A program made the translations under genes and the position numbers. Shown in pieces: positions 1 through 5,568 of a stretch of 5,850 nucleotides of DNA; within the stretch, counting starts at the first letter, position 1; each line of letters opens with the position of its first letter. The notes beneath the pieces were generated by a model. That model was given only the letters and a program-made list of their open reading frames with translations. It ran no database searches and was not told where the DNA came from. The stretch comes from an uncultured Synergistales bacterium. GTDB lineage: Bacteria > Synergistota > Synergistia > Synergistales > Aminobacteriaceae. Location of the stretch: positions 1 through 5,850 of the forward strand of contig CALFXN010000187.1 in assembly GCA_937957815.1 (NCBI GenBank), given 5' to 3'.

Positions 1-355
1 CGATGGTTTTGTACATTCCTGCCCGATTCGCTATGTCCTCGTAGTTGAGGTAGATATAGATCGTGCAGACGGCGGCGATGACGGCCAGGATCCAGTCCGT
101 CGCCGACGGGCGGTCCACCGGCGACGACTTCCGCATCGGGTAGATCAGGAAAACGAGCGGCAGGACGAACGCCATGTGGAGGCTGCGCTGCTGCATGGCC
201 GGGAAGAGGCCGAAAAACGCCGTATAGAGCTGAAAGGCCGCGAGACTGACGGTCAACACCGTGATCAGCGTTCCAAGCCGCCCCGTCGGCGAACGCTTCT
301 TGCCCGCGACCGGCTTCTGGTCTTCCTCTTCGAGGAGAAGATCGTTTGGGTCCAT
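1..355 (-). CDS. TRAP transporter fused membrane permease (TAXI type), N-terminal part
   Basis: Only the first 118 codons are in the window; the gene runs off the left edge. It starts at the ATG at 355-353, behind a GGGAGG ribosome binding site about 9 nt upstream. The protein opens with a short acidic, then basic cytoplasmic tail (MDPNDLLLEEEDQ...KKR). Three likely membrane segments follow at about residues 28-49, 59-74 and 87-104, and then LNYEDIANRAG at 103-113. This layout and the NYEDI..R.G segment are typical of the start of the large fused 4TM/12TM permeases (DctQ plus DctM in one chain) that partner TAXI receptors; the family is usually over 600 residues. Its role would be sodium- or proton-driven import of an organic acid across the inner membrane. 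The receptor gene sits 67 nt upstream on the same strand, which supports the call. The DctM half is not visible, so the fusion is inferred. Confidence 0.85.
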   Translation of the reverse strand, partial: MDPNDLLLEEEDQKPVAGKKRSPTGRLGTLITVLTVSLAAFQLYTAFFGLFPAMQQRSLHMAFVLPLVFLIYPMRKSSPVDRPSATDWILAVIAAVCTIYIYLNYEDIANRAGMYKTI

Positions 356-382
356 GATCCGAAACCTCCCTTTCCCGCAAGA

Positions 383-410
383 ACGGGGGAGAGACGTTTC
401 CCTCCCCCGT
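383..410 (-). repeat. Hairpin between TAXI receptor gene and permease gene
   Basis: A perfect 9-bp inverted repeat (383-391 with 402-410, arm ACGGGGGAG on the plus strand) with a 10-nt loop lies in the 67-nt gap after the receptor stop codon and before the permease ribosome binding site. The arms are very G/C-rich, so the RNA stem should be stable. It is not followed by a run of T on the minus strand, so it does not look like a full intrinsic terminator. A likely role is protecting the upstream receptor message from 3' exonucleases or partly attenuating transcription, so that receptor is made in excess over permease. The fold is seen in the sequence; the role is inferred. Confidence 0.6.
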
Positions 411-422
411 CGTATATCCTTT

Positions 423-1373
423 CTATTCCTTCAGGAGCCCCTTTTCGACGTAATACTTCTTCGCGCCCGGATGAAGCGGAACGGCCATTCCGTCGAGGGC
501 CGTCTTCAGTTCGAAGTTCGCGAAGTAGTTCAGGCGCTCGCGAAGGAACGGCACGTTTTCGTGGAGCATCTTCGTGATCTTGTAGATGACGTCCTCCGGC
601 ATATCCTCGTACGTCAGCAGCGAACCGATCGCGGCGACGACCTGGACGTCCTTGTCGTACCCGGGATAGGTCCCCGCCGGGATGACCGCCGGAGCGTAGT
701 GGGGGAACTTCATGACGATCTCGTGGACCTTGGCGGTCTCGATCGGAATCAGGCCGACCTTGCCGGAGCGAATCATGTCGGAAACCTGCGCGTTCGGCGC
801 GTTCGTCGTCCAGATGTGGGCCTGGGAGTCTCCGGTCTTGAGCGCCTCCTCGACCTCGGAGCGACCGAAGCGTTCGACCGTCACGTCCGCGTCGGCAAGG
901 CCGTAAACGGACATGAACTCGCGCGTGTTGACCTCGATCCCCTGTCCGACGGAGCCGTAGTCGACCTTCTTGCCCTTGAAGTCCGCGATGCTCTTGATCC
1001 CCGCGTCCGTGTTCACGAGAATGTGCGCGGGCATCGGATAGATCGCGGTCACGTAGCGCAGCGTCTTGATGGGCTTGTCCTTGAACGAGCCCGTTCCGTT
1101 CCACGCGTCGTTCACCGTGGACGACTGCACCATTCCGAGTTCAATTTCCTTCGTCCCGAGGTTGATGCAGTTCTTGACAGATCCGCCGGTGACGGCCGTG
1201 AAGTTGATGTCCTTCACCTTCGCGGTTCCCAGCTGCGCGATCGTATTTCCGATCAGGTAGAATCCGCCGCCCACCGTACTCGTTCCGATCCGGACGAACA
1301 CATCCGCCGCCGGAGCGGACGAGGCCGCCAAAAGAACCATCGCCGCCGCAAGTGCTCCCAAACTCCGCTTCAT
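423..1373 (-). CDS. TAXI family TRAP transporter solute receptor
   Basis: This 316-residue protein is a periplasmic substrate-binding receptor that would deliver its ligand to the TRAP permease encoded next. It begins with a clear signal peptide: MKR, a hydrophobic core at about 5-17, and an SSAPAA cleavage region near residues 18-23. The mature part has the TAXI family pattern: IGTSTVGGGFYLIGNTIA (29-46), where most members read IGTGSxGGxYYPxG; TGGSVKNCINLGTKEIELG (62-80); MVQSS at 81-85; and a C-terminal HPGAKKYY at 301-308. Length is normal. The ATG at 1373 has a GGGAGG site 7 nt upstream. Few TAXI receptors have known ligands (amino acids such as glutamate and organic acids such as 2-oxoglutarate are known types), so the substrate is unassigned; the neighbouring enzymes suggest a di- or tricarboxylate. 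The gene is bracketed by potential RNA hairpins on both sides. Confidence 0.93.
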   Translation of the reverse strand: MKRSLGALAAAMVLLAASSAPAADVFVRIGTSTVGGGFYLIGNTIAQLGTAKVKDINFTAVTGGSVKNCINLGTKEIELGMVQSSTVNDAWNGTGSFKDKPIKTLRYVTAIYPMPAHILVNTDAGIKSIADFKGKKVDYGSVGQGIEVNTREFMSVYGLADADVTVERFGRSEVEEALKTGDSQAHIWTTNAPNAQVSDMIRSGKVGLIPIETAKVHEIVMKFPHYAPAVIPAGTYPGYDKDVQVVAAIGSLLTYEDMPEDVIYKITKMLHENVPFLRERLNYFANFELKTALDGMAVPLHPGAKKYYVEKGLLKE

Positions 1374-1400
1374 TGCACACCCTCCCTTGAATTGGATTCC

Positions 1401-1435
1401 ATTCGTTTCGAGCCCCGCACCGGGGAAAAACGAAT
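1401..1435 (-). repeat. Long stem-loop in the leader of the TAXI receptor gene
   Basis: On the plus strand ATTCGTTT (1401-1408) is complementary to AAACGAAT (1428-1435), and inside it CCCCG (1413-1417) pairs with CGGGG (1421-1425) around a 3-nt loop. This gives 8 bp plus 5 bp with a small asymmetric internal loop. It ends about 20 nt before the receptor's Shine-Dalgarno sequence. No T-run follows it on the minus strand, so termination is unlikely. A 5' mRNA stabiliser or processing site is more plausible. Pairing is directly visible; function is inferred. Confidence 0.55.
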
Positions 1436-1462
1436 CCGCACTTTCCGACGATACGCAAGAAG

Positions 1463-1492
1463 CCCGAAGACCACCGTGCAGAACGCTTCGGG
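1463..1492 (-). repeat. Stem-loop just after the RraA-like gene
   Basis: CCCGAAG (1463-1469) pairs with CTTCGGG (1486-1492) around a 16-nt loop. On the minus strand it starts 1 nt after the stop codon of the RraA-like gene. The loop is large and there is no T-tract, so this is a weak candidate for a 3' protective hairpin or attenuator in the 120-nt gap before the receptor gene. Confidence 0.35.
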
Positions 1493-1493
1493 A

Positions 1494-2186
1494 TCAAAAC
1501 GCCTCGTCGAGAAACTCGCACTTCTTCGCGTCGAGCTGCTTGCGGACCCAGCCGCGGTCCGCCGTTCCGTCGATCGCCGCCTGAAGCTTCGCCGTATCGC
1601 TCTTCTGGAACTCCTGCGCCTCGCGCAAGACGCGCTCGGCGTCGCGCCGCGGGATGACGATGACGCCATCCTCGTCGCCGACGACGATATCCCCGGGGTG
1701 AACCTCGACCCCGCCGCACGAAATCGGAACGTTCACCTCTCCCGGTCCCTCCTTGTACGGGCCGCCGGGCGTCGAGCCCGTCGCGTAGACGGGGAGTCCC
1801 GCCGTGGCGATGGCGCCCGCATCGCGGATCGGGCCGTCGAGAACGATTCCCGCCAACCCTTTCCGCTTCGCGTACTGCACCATGATCTCGCCCATCAGAG
1901 AACGGTTCCGCCCGCCCTCGTTGGAGACGACCACGACGTCCCCCTCGCCCGCCATGTCGAACGCCTGGTGGATCATCAGGTTGTCGCCGTAACACGTCTT
2001 CACGGTCAGCGCGACGCCGACCATATTCGACTCCCCGGCGAGCGTCATTCGACGAATCTCCGGATGCATCGCGAAATGCCGTCCCATGCAGTCCGCGACG
2101 TTCGCGGCCGGAATCGAGCGGAACGCCTCGACCAGCTCCCTCGGCGGCGTATTTCGTTTCATATACACGCGGAATCCTACGGACAT
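1494..2186 (-). CDS. RraA-like protein (HMG/CHA aldolase and oxaloacetate decarboxylase family)
   Basis: The 230-residue product matches the RraA-like fold, which includes class II 4-hydroxy-4-methyl-2-oxoglutarate/4-carboxy-4-hydroxy-2-oxoadipate aldolases. These cleave 4-hydroxy-2-oxo acids to pyruvate and often decarboxylate oxaloacetate. Visible family parts are NVADCMGR (29-36), GVALTVKT near 57-64, GEGDVVVVSNEGG (80-92), the phosphate/pyruvate-site GE at 99-100, LDGPIRDAGAI (116-126) with Arg121 and metal-site Asp122, GLPVYATGSTP (130-140), and GDIVVGDEDGVIVIP (165-179). The acidic residue that true aldolases carry three positions after the RD pair is Ala125 here, so the reaction may differ. 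A C-terminal helical tail (about 185-230) resembles many stand-alone RraA-like enzymes of catabolic operons. It is not the E. coli RNase E inhibitor RraA; older databases miscalled this family dimethylmenaquinone methyltransferase. The start ATG at 2186 has only a weak GGGAAGAG site. The 64-nt gap upstream carries a small hairpin. Confidence 0.85.
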   Translation of the reverse strand: MSVGFRVYMKRNTPPRELVEAFRSIPAANVADCMGRHFAMHPEIRRMTLAGESNMVGVALTVKTCYGDNLMIHQAFDMAGEGDVVVVSNEGGRNRSLMGEIMVQYAKRKGLAGIVLDGPIRDAGAIATAGLPVYATGSTPGGPYKEGPGEVNVPISCGGVEVHPGDIVVGDEDGVIVIPRRDAERVLREAQEFQKSDTAKLQAAIDGTADRGWVRKQLDAKKCEFLDEAF

Positions 2187-2216
2187 ATCTCACTCTTCCC
2201 TTTCTCTGCCGCGTTC

Positions 2217-2249
2217 CCCGTTCACCGAAGAACGCGCCGTTCTGACGGG
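2217..2249 (-). repeat. Small compound hairpin between dehydrogenase and RraA-like genes
   Basis: AGAACG (2229-2234) pairs with CGTTCT (2238-2243) around a 3-nt loop, and an outer CCCGT/ACGGG pair (2217-2221 with 2245-2249) can extend it across an internal loop. It starts right after the dehydrogenase stop codon on the minus strand, with no T-run. It may help set relative expression of the two genes or may be incidental in high-GC DNA. Confidence 0.35.
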
Positions 2250-2250
2250 A

Positions 2251-3141
2251 TCAGCAATAGTTCTTTTTCTGCCAGATTCCGTACACGTCCGCCAGCGTCT
2301 TCGGAGCGACGCCTCCGAGTTCCTCGCGCGTTCCGAGCGAGGCGGACTTCTTCAGCCGCCGGACGATCGCCTCGGCCATGATCGGCTCGACGCCGACGTC
2401 GCGCATCTGCCCGATGGACTCCTCGACTTCGAACGCGCGCCGCTCCGCGTGGACGAGGTCCGCCGCGATCATCCGCTGCGCCGTGTTCTCGAACGGGACG
2501 TTCAGCGTCGCCGCGAGCGACGAGAGGACGATATCCTCCGCCCCGCTCCGGCGCGCGAACAGGAAGGTTTCCACGAGAAGCGCCTCGAGCCCCTTCATGA
2601 AGACGCTGCGGACGAGCTTGATCGCCGACGCCGCTCCCGCATGTCCCTCCGTGACCTCGATCTTCATGCCGTAGGGCGCCATCATCGCGGCCCATTCGGC
2701 CGCCGCCGCTCCGGACGCGAGGATCGGCACGCGGTGTCCGTTGACCGGCAGGGGGCCGAGCATCGCTCCGTCCACGCACCGGATTCCCCGCGCCGAAAAC
2801 GCGTCTTCCATCTCGCGCTTCGAGGCGGGTTTCGCCGTCGTGACGTCCACGTAGAACTGCCCGGCCCGCATGAGCGGCAGCGCGTCCCGAGCGGCCTGCG
2901 GCGCGTACTTCGCCTGAACCGCGGCGATAACGACGTCCGCGCGCGCAAGCATGTCGGCGAGCGAATCGCACAGGACCGCGCCCGCTTCCGCCGCTCGGGA
3001 CCGGATCGTGTCCGCATATGCGCCGTCGTTCGAAAGCGCGGCGTCGAACCCGACGATGTCGCCCCACCCGGCCCCCTCCAGGCCCTTCGACATGTGGTAG
3101 GCGACCTCGCCGAAACCGATGAAGCCCAGAACTCCGCTCAT
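2251..3141 (-). CDS. NAD(P)-dependent oxidoreductase, 6PGDH/3-HIBDH-like with DUF1932 C-terminus
   Basis: This 296-residue protein belongs to the beta-hydroxyacid dehydrogenase group. The N-terminal Rossmann domain starts at once with GFIGFGEVA (6-14). The second strand ends in Asp33 (IVGFDA), which usually favours NAD over NADP. ADVVIAAV (68-75), VDVTTAKP (98-105) and DGAMLGPLPVNG (124-135) are the usual substrate-loop positions. The C-terminal helical domain opens with GHAGAASAIKLVRS (167-180), carrying the catalytic-type Lys175. The run KGLEALLVETFLFARRSGAED (183-203) is characteristic of the DUF1932 branch rather than of classical 3-hydroxyisobutyrate dehydrogenase. It should oxidise a 3-hydroxy acid or reduce the matching oxo acid or semialdehyde in the cytoplasm; the substrate is unknown. 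The ATG at 3141 has AAGGTGA 4 nt upstream, and the gene follows the lyase gene after only 21 nt, so the two are probably translated from one message. Confidence 0.88.
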   Translation of the reverse strand: MSGVLGFIGFGEVAYHMSKGLEGAGWGDIVGFDAALSNDGAYADTIRSRAAEAGAVLCDSLADMLARADVVIAAVQAKYAPQAARDALPLMRAGQFYVDVTTAKPASKREMEDAFSARGIRCVDGAMLGPLPVNGHRVPILASGAAAAEWAAMMAPYGMKIEVTEGHAGAASAIKLVRSVFMKGLEALLVETFLFARRSGAEDIVLSSLAATLNVPFENTAQRMIAADLVHAERRAFEVEESIGQMRDVGVEPIMAEAIVRRLKKSASLGTREELGGVAPKTLADVYGIWQKKNYC

Positions 3142-3162
3142 GCAGTCACCTTCGTTCCGCGT

Positions 3163-4053
3163 CTACTCGACGAACTTCGGCAGGAATTCCTTCTCCTGCT
3201 CGCGGAACTTCGGCACGCCGACCAGGTCCTTGAACTCCGTAAAGGTGGCGACGAGATCGGTCCGGCCGGGAGCGAGCTGTCCCCCCTTGATGGCTTCGAG
3301 GTACTTCTCGACGCCGCGCATCGCCGCGAACGTGGTTCCGACCGGGATGCTCACGCGCGCGACGCCCATGGCCGCGAGGTCCTTCACGGGGACGAGCGGC
3401 GTCTTTCCGCCCTCGACGTTGTCGAAGAGGTTGATGCTCACGAGCGCCCTGATCTCCCTGACGGCGCGGCCGATCTCCTCGACCGACCGGGGAGCCTCGA
3501 CGAAGATCATGTCGGCGCCGGCGTCGGCGTACGCGTTTCCGCGCCGGATCGCCCCGTCGACGCCTTCGACCGCGATCGCGTCCGTACGCGCGTTGATGAT
3601 GAAGTCGGGGTCGAGTTCGTCGCGCACCTTGCAGCACGCGCGGATCTTCAGGACCATCTCCTCCGTCGGAACGATCGTCTTGCCCTCGATATGGCCGCAC
3701 CGCTTCGGAAAGACCTGATCCTCGATGTTCATTCCGGCGGCTCCGGCCTTGATGTACTGCTCCGTGACGCGCATCGCGTTGATGCTGTTGCCGAATCCCG
3801 TGTCGGCGTCGCCCATGACGGGGATCGACACGGCGTCGACGATGTTGCGCGTGAAGTTCAGCATGTCCGTCGACGACAGGAACGCCATGTCGGGCAGCCC
3901 GAGATACGTCGCGGCCAGGCCGAACCCGCTGACCTGGATGATCTCGAAACCGGCGCGCTCGATGAGCTTCGCGGAGATCACGTCGTGCGCCCCCGGCGCC
4001 GGAACCGCCCGCCGTTCCTTCAGAATCCTGCGGAGAATCGTACTCTTCTTCAT
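3163..4053 (-). CDS. Isocitrate lyase/PEP mutase superfamily C-C lyase (methylisocitrate or dimethylmalate lyase-like)
   Basis: First gene of the minus-strand operon; 296 residues, about the length of methylisocitrate lyase PrpB. It is an (alpha/beta)8-barrel enzyme. Visible active-site parts: GAHDVISAKL (21-30), SGFGLAATYLGLPD (42-55), GDADTGFGN (81-89) with Mg-binding Asp82 and Asp84, IEDQ (110-113), PKRCGHIEGK (116-125) with the catalytic Cys119, NARTDA (154-159) with Arg156, and FVEAP (184-188). The KRCGH motif marks the C-C bond lyases (methylisocitrate, isocitrate and 2,3-dimethylmalate lyases) and argues against a phosphonomutase. The SGFG turn differs from the SGGG that I recall in PrpB, so dimethylmalate lyase or an untested 2-alkylmalate/isocitrate-like substrate is possible. 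Start chosen at the ATG at 4053, 5 nt after a perfect AAGGAGG; a TTG start 15 codons upstream would lie inside the operator. No prpC or prpD is adjacent, so the methylcitrate cycle itself is not supported. Confidence 0.9.
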   Translation of the reverse strand: MKKSTILRRILKERRAVPAPGAHDVISAKLIERAGFEIIQVSGFGLAATYLGLPDMAFLSSTDMLNFTRNIVDAVSIPVMGDADTGFGNSINAMRVTEQYIKAGAAGMNIEDQVFPKRCGHIEGKTIVPTEEMVLKIRACCKVRDELDPDFIINARTDAIAVEGVDGAIRRGNAYADAGADMIFVEAPRSVEEIGRAVREIRALVSINLFDNVEGGKTPLVPVKDLAAMGVARVSIPVGTTFAAMRGVEKYLEAIKGGQLAPGRTDLVATFTEFKDLVGVPKFREQEKEFLPKFVE

Positions 4054-4058
4054 CGGAG

Positions 4059-4065
4059 CCTCCTT
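4059..4065 (-). promoter_or_regulatory. Strong Shine-Dalgarno site of the lyase gene
   Basis: AAGGAGG on the minus strand sits 5 nt before the ATG at 4053. It decides the start: the upstream in-frame TTG at 4098 has no such site and lies in the operator region. Confidence 0.85.
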
Positions 4066-4069
4066 GAAA

Positions 4070-4090
4070 AACTTCCAATATATGGAAGTT
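4070..4090. promoter_or_regulatory. Primary operator, likely IclR-family binding site
   Basis: A perfect inverted repeat: AACTTCCA (4070-4077), 5-nt centre ATATA, TGGAAGTT (4083-4090). TTCCA/TGGAA half-sites of this kind are common for IclR-family regulators, and the regulator gene begins 131 bp to the right. It lies between the minus-strand promoter and the lyase ribosome binding site, so binding would block transcription of the lyase operon. The symmetry is directly visible; the link to this IclR protein is inferred. Confidence 0.7.
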
Positions 4091-4092
4091 AT

Positions 4093-4110
4093 TTTCAATA
4101 TATGGTATAT
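4093..4110. promoter_or_regulatory. Second, degenerate operator copy
   Basis: The 10-mer CAATATATGG found at the centre of the primary operator (4076-4085) recurs at 4096-4105, exactly 20 bp away. Half-sites here read TTTCA and TGGTA, each one mismatch from TTCCA and TGGAA. The spacing of about two helical turns would place two dimers on the same DNA face. It reaches to 3 bp from the minus-strand -10 and covers its likely start point, and it also overlaps the -35 zone of a possible plus-strand promoter. Confidence 0.5.
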
Positions 4111-4111
4111 T

Positions 4112-4161
4112 TATAATACCTGATCCCAAGGGCTTGTCAATCCGGCAAAAGGGAATATTCT
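4112..4161 (+). promoter_or_regulatory. Candidate promoter(s) for iclR-citX-citG
   Basis: Two plus-strand candidates overlap the divergent promoter. One is a perfect -10 TATAAT at 4112-4117 with only a weak -35 (TTATTT, 4089-4094, 17-nt spacer) lying in the operators. The other is TTGTCA (4134-4139) with TATTCT (4156-4161) at 16-nt spacing. If the first is used, operator-bound IclR would repress its own gene; if the second is used, the two arms share their -35 region back to back. The sequence alone does not decide between them. Confidence 0.4.
4113..4140 (-). promoter_or_regulatory. Sigma-70-type promoter of the lyase-transporter operon
   Basis: On the minus strand a consensus -35 TTGACA (4140-4135) is followed after 16 nt by a -10 TATTAT (4118-4113); a one-base-shifted ATTATA gives 17 nt spacing. 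Transcription should start near 4106, inside the degenerate operator copy, leaving a leader of about 50 nt before the ATG at 4053. The region is clearly AT-rich compared with the genes on either side. Confidence 0.7.
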
Positions 4162-4206
4162 GATGCGTGCGGGCCGACACCCGGCGGCGCGCAGCGAAGA
4201 AGAAGC

Positions 4207-4213
4207 GGAGGAG
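4207..4213 (+). promoter_or_regulatory. Shine-Dalgarno site of the iclR-type gene
   Basis: GGAGGAG lies 7 nt before the ATG at 4221 and fixes that start over the upstream GTG at 4167 and the out-of-frame ATGs at 4163 and 4216. Confidence 0.75.
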
Positions 4214-4220
4214 ACATGTC

Positions 4221-5045
4221 ATGCGATCATCCGAACACGAAGGGGGCACGGCCGCCCTCAAGAAGGGACTTTCCGTCCTCACCTGCTTTTCGTGGTACAC
4301 ACCGGCGCTCTCCGTCTCCGAGATCGCCGCGAAGCTCTCCCTGCCGCTTTCCACGGCGTCTCGGATCGTCTCCGCGCTCGTCGAGACGGGGTTCCTCGAC
4401 AGGGACGATAGTTCGAGGCAGCTCCGCCTCGGGTCCGTCTGCTACTATCTCGGTTCTCTCGCGAAGCGGAGCGGGGCGCTGCGGACGGTCGCGCTTCCCT
4501 ACATGGAGGAACTCAGGCGGCGTTTCAACGAAACGGTCAATCTCTACCTGCGCGAGGGGCGCATCCGCGTCTGCTACGAACAGCTCGAAAGTTCGCACAA
4601 TCTCAAGCGATCCGCGAAACTCGGCGACCGTTTCCCCCTCTGGGCCGGAGCCTCGGGACGATGTTTTCTCGCGTTCATGTCAGCCGACGAGGTCGCGGCG
4701 GTCCTCAGGGACTCGACCCCGCTGACGCCGAATACGCTCGTCGATCCCGCGAAGGTCGAGGAGCGCCTTCGAATCGTCCGGACCCGGGGATACGAGATGA
4801 GTACGGCGGAACGCGAACAGGGGGTCTCCTCGGTCGCGGTGCCGATATTCGACGCGAGCAACGCGCCCGTCGCGTGCCTGACCGTCTCGGGGCCGATTCC
4901 GAGGTTCACCGAGCCGATGATCGCCGAACTGGTCCCCGCGGCCCTCGAAAGCGCCCGCGCGATTTCGCTCCGTCTCGGCGCCGATCTCGAGGAGGGAACG
5001 ACGCTTCCACGACCGGAAGCCGCGAACGACGGGAAGGGGGAATGA
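4221..5045 (+). CDS. IclR-family transcriptional regulator
   Basis: The 274-residue protein has the two-domain IclR plan. An N-terminal winged helix-turn-helix lies at about residues 10-72, with SVSEIAAKLSLPLSTASRIV (31-50) as the HTH and a wing near DSSRQLRLG (63-71). The C-terminal effector-binding (GAF-like) domain spans about 85-252, with GASGRCFLAF (143-152), RGYEMSTAEREQGVSSVAVPIFD (189-211) and ACLTVSGPIPRFT (218-230). The start is the ATG at 4221, 7 nt after GGAGGAG (4207-4213); an in-frame GTG at 4167 would add 18 Arg/Lys-rich residues and has no good ribosome site. Being divergent from the lyase-transporter operon and next to a perfect palindrome, it is the likely local regulator, binding the palindrome and responding to the transported acid or a breakdown product. 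Its stop lies 4 nt before citX, so it also heads the cofactor operon. Confidence 0.93.
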   Translation: MRSSEHEGGTAALKKGLSVLTCFSWYTPALSVSEIAAKLSLPLSTASRIVSALVETGFLDRDDSSRQLRLGSVCYYLGSLAKRSGALRTVALPYMEELRRRFNETVNLYLREGRIRVCYEQLESSHNLKRSAKLGDRFPLWAGASGRCFLAFMSADEVAAVLRDSTPLTPNTLVDPAKVEERLRIVRTRGYEMSTAEREQGVSSVAVPIFDASNAPVACLTVSGPIPRFTEPMIAELVPAALESARAISLRLGADLEEGTTLPRPEAANDGKGE

Positions 5046-5049
5046 CTCC

Positions 5050-5568
5050 GTGAAACCGCCCGATTCTTTCAGGGCGATTCTCGACGCGAGGGAGGAACGG
5101 ACTCGCCGGCGCCTGGACTTCGCGAAACGATACGGACGCGCCATTCTCACCGTCACGATGAACATTCCGGGGCCCGACAAGAGTCCGGAACGCTACACCC
5201 ACGCCTTCCGGACATTCGTTTCGGCGTTCGCCGCGTTCTGGAGCGAGATCGACTCCGGTATCCGGCATCTCGGCGTCATCGAAGGCATGGCCGGAACCGA
5301 GGCGCACTTCGCGACCCGCATCGACGCGGCGGACGCGAAGCGCCGCGCCGTCGGGTTCGAAAGCGCCCACCCGTGGGGAAGGTGCTTCGACATCGACGTT
5401 CTGGATCCCGAAGGGATCCCCGTGTCGAGACAGGGTCTCGGACTGCCGGAGCGCTCCTGTCTGTGCTGCCCGCTTCCGGCGCGTCTCTGCGCGCGCGACC
5501 GGACACACCCGCTCGCGGATCTTCTGGACGCGATCGATCGTGTGCTCGCGCTGCCGCCCGAACGATGA
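5050..5568 (+). CDS. citX: Apo-citrate lyase phosphoribosyl-dephospho-CoA transferase CitX
   Basis: CitX transfers the 2'-(5''-phosphoribosyl)-3'-dephospho-CoA group to a serine of the acyl carrier subunit (CitD) of citrate lyase, or the matching subunit of citramalate lyase. The 172-residue product shows the family signature: HPWGRCFDIDV (107-117) with Asp114 and Asp116 as likely metal ligands, then SRQGLGLPERSCLCC (126-140), and CARDRTH (147-153). RYGRAILTVTMNIPGPDKSP (27-46) near the start also fits. Length is close to the usual 170-185. Translation starts at a GTG at 5050 behind AAGGGG (5033-5038); the next in-frame ATG (codon 37) would remove conserved sequence. The stop codon overlaps the citG start (ATGA), so the two are probably translationally coupled. 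No citC, citD, citE or citF precedes it. Confidence 0.92.
   Translation: MKPPDSFRAILDAREERTRRRLDFAKRYGRAILTVTMNIPGPDKSPERYTHAFRTFVSAFAAFWSEIDSGIRHLGVIEGMAGTEAHFATRIDAADAKRRAVGFESAHPWGRCFDIDVLDPEGIPVSRQGLGLPERSCLCCPLPARLCARDRTHPLADLLDAIDRVLALPPER

Noticed and set aside
383..410. Intrinsic terminator after the receptor gene
   Set aside because: The stem is strong, but the minus strand continues TTCTTGCGGG rather than a T-run, and the permease partner gene follows directly.
261..2381. Very long open frame on the plus strand opposite the transporter and RraA-like genes
   Set aside because: It is antisense to three well-recognised minus-strand genes, is rich in Arg, Asp and Val with no recognisable domain, and has no ribosome binding site. 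It reflects high-GC codon bias.
3163..4053. Phosphoenolpyruvate mutase or carboxyvinyl-carboxyphosphonate phosphorylmutase
   Set aside because: The catalytic Cys in KRCGH marks the C-C lyase branch, and there are no phosphonate-pathway genes nearby.
4054..4098. N-terminal extension of the lyase from a TTG start at 4098
   Set aside because: The added 15 codons are translated from the operator and Shine-Dalgarno region; AAGGAGG with correct spacing supports the ATG at 4053, giving the usual family length.
2086..4116. Second very long plus-strand open frame opposite the dehydrogenase and lyase genes
   Set aside because: Same reason: low-complexity Arg/Asp-rich translation opposite two clear enzyme genes, ending in the promoter region.
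4167..4220. N-terminal extension of the IclR protein from a GTG at 4167
   Set aside because: The extension is an Arg/Lys-rich stretch not typical of the family, and it contains the GGAGGAG site that serves the ATG at 4221.
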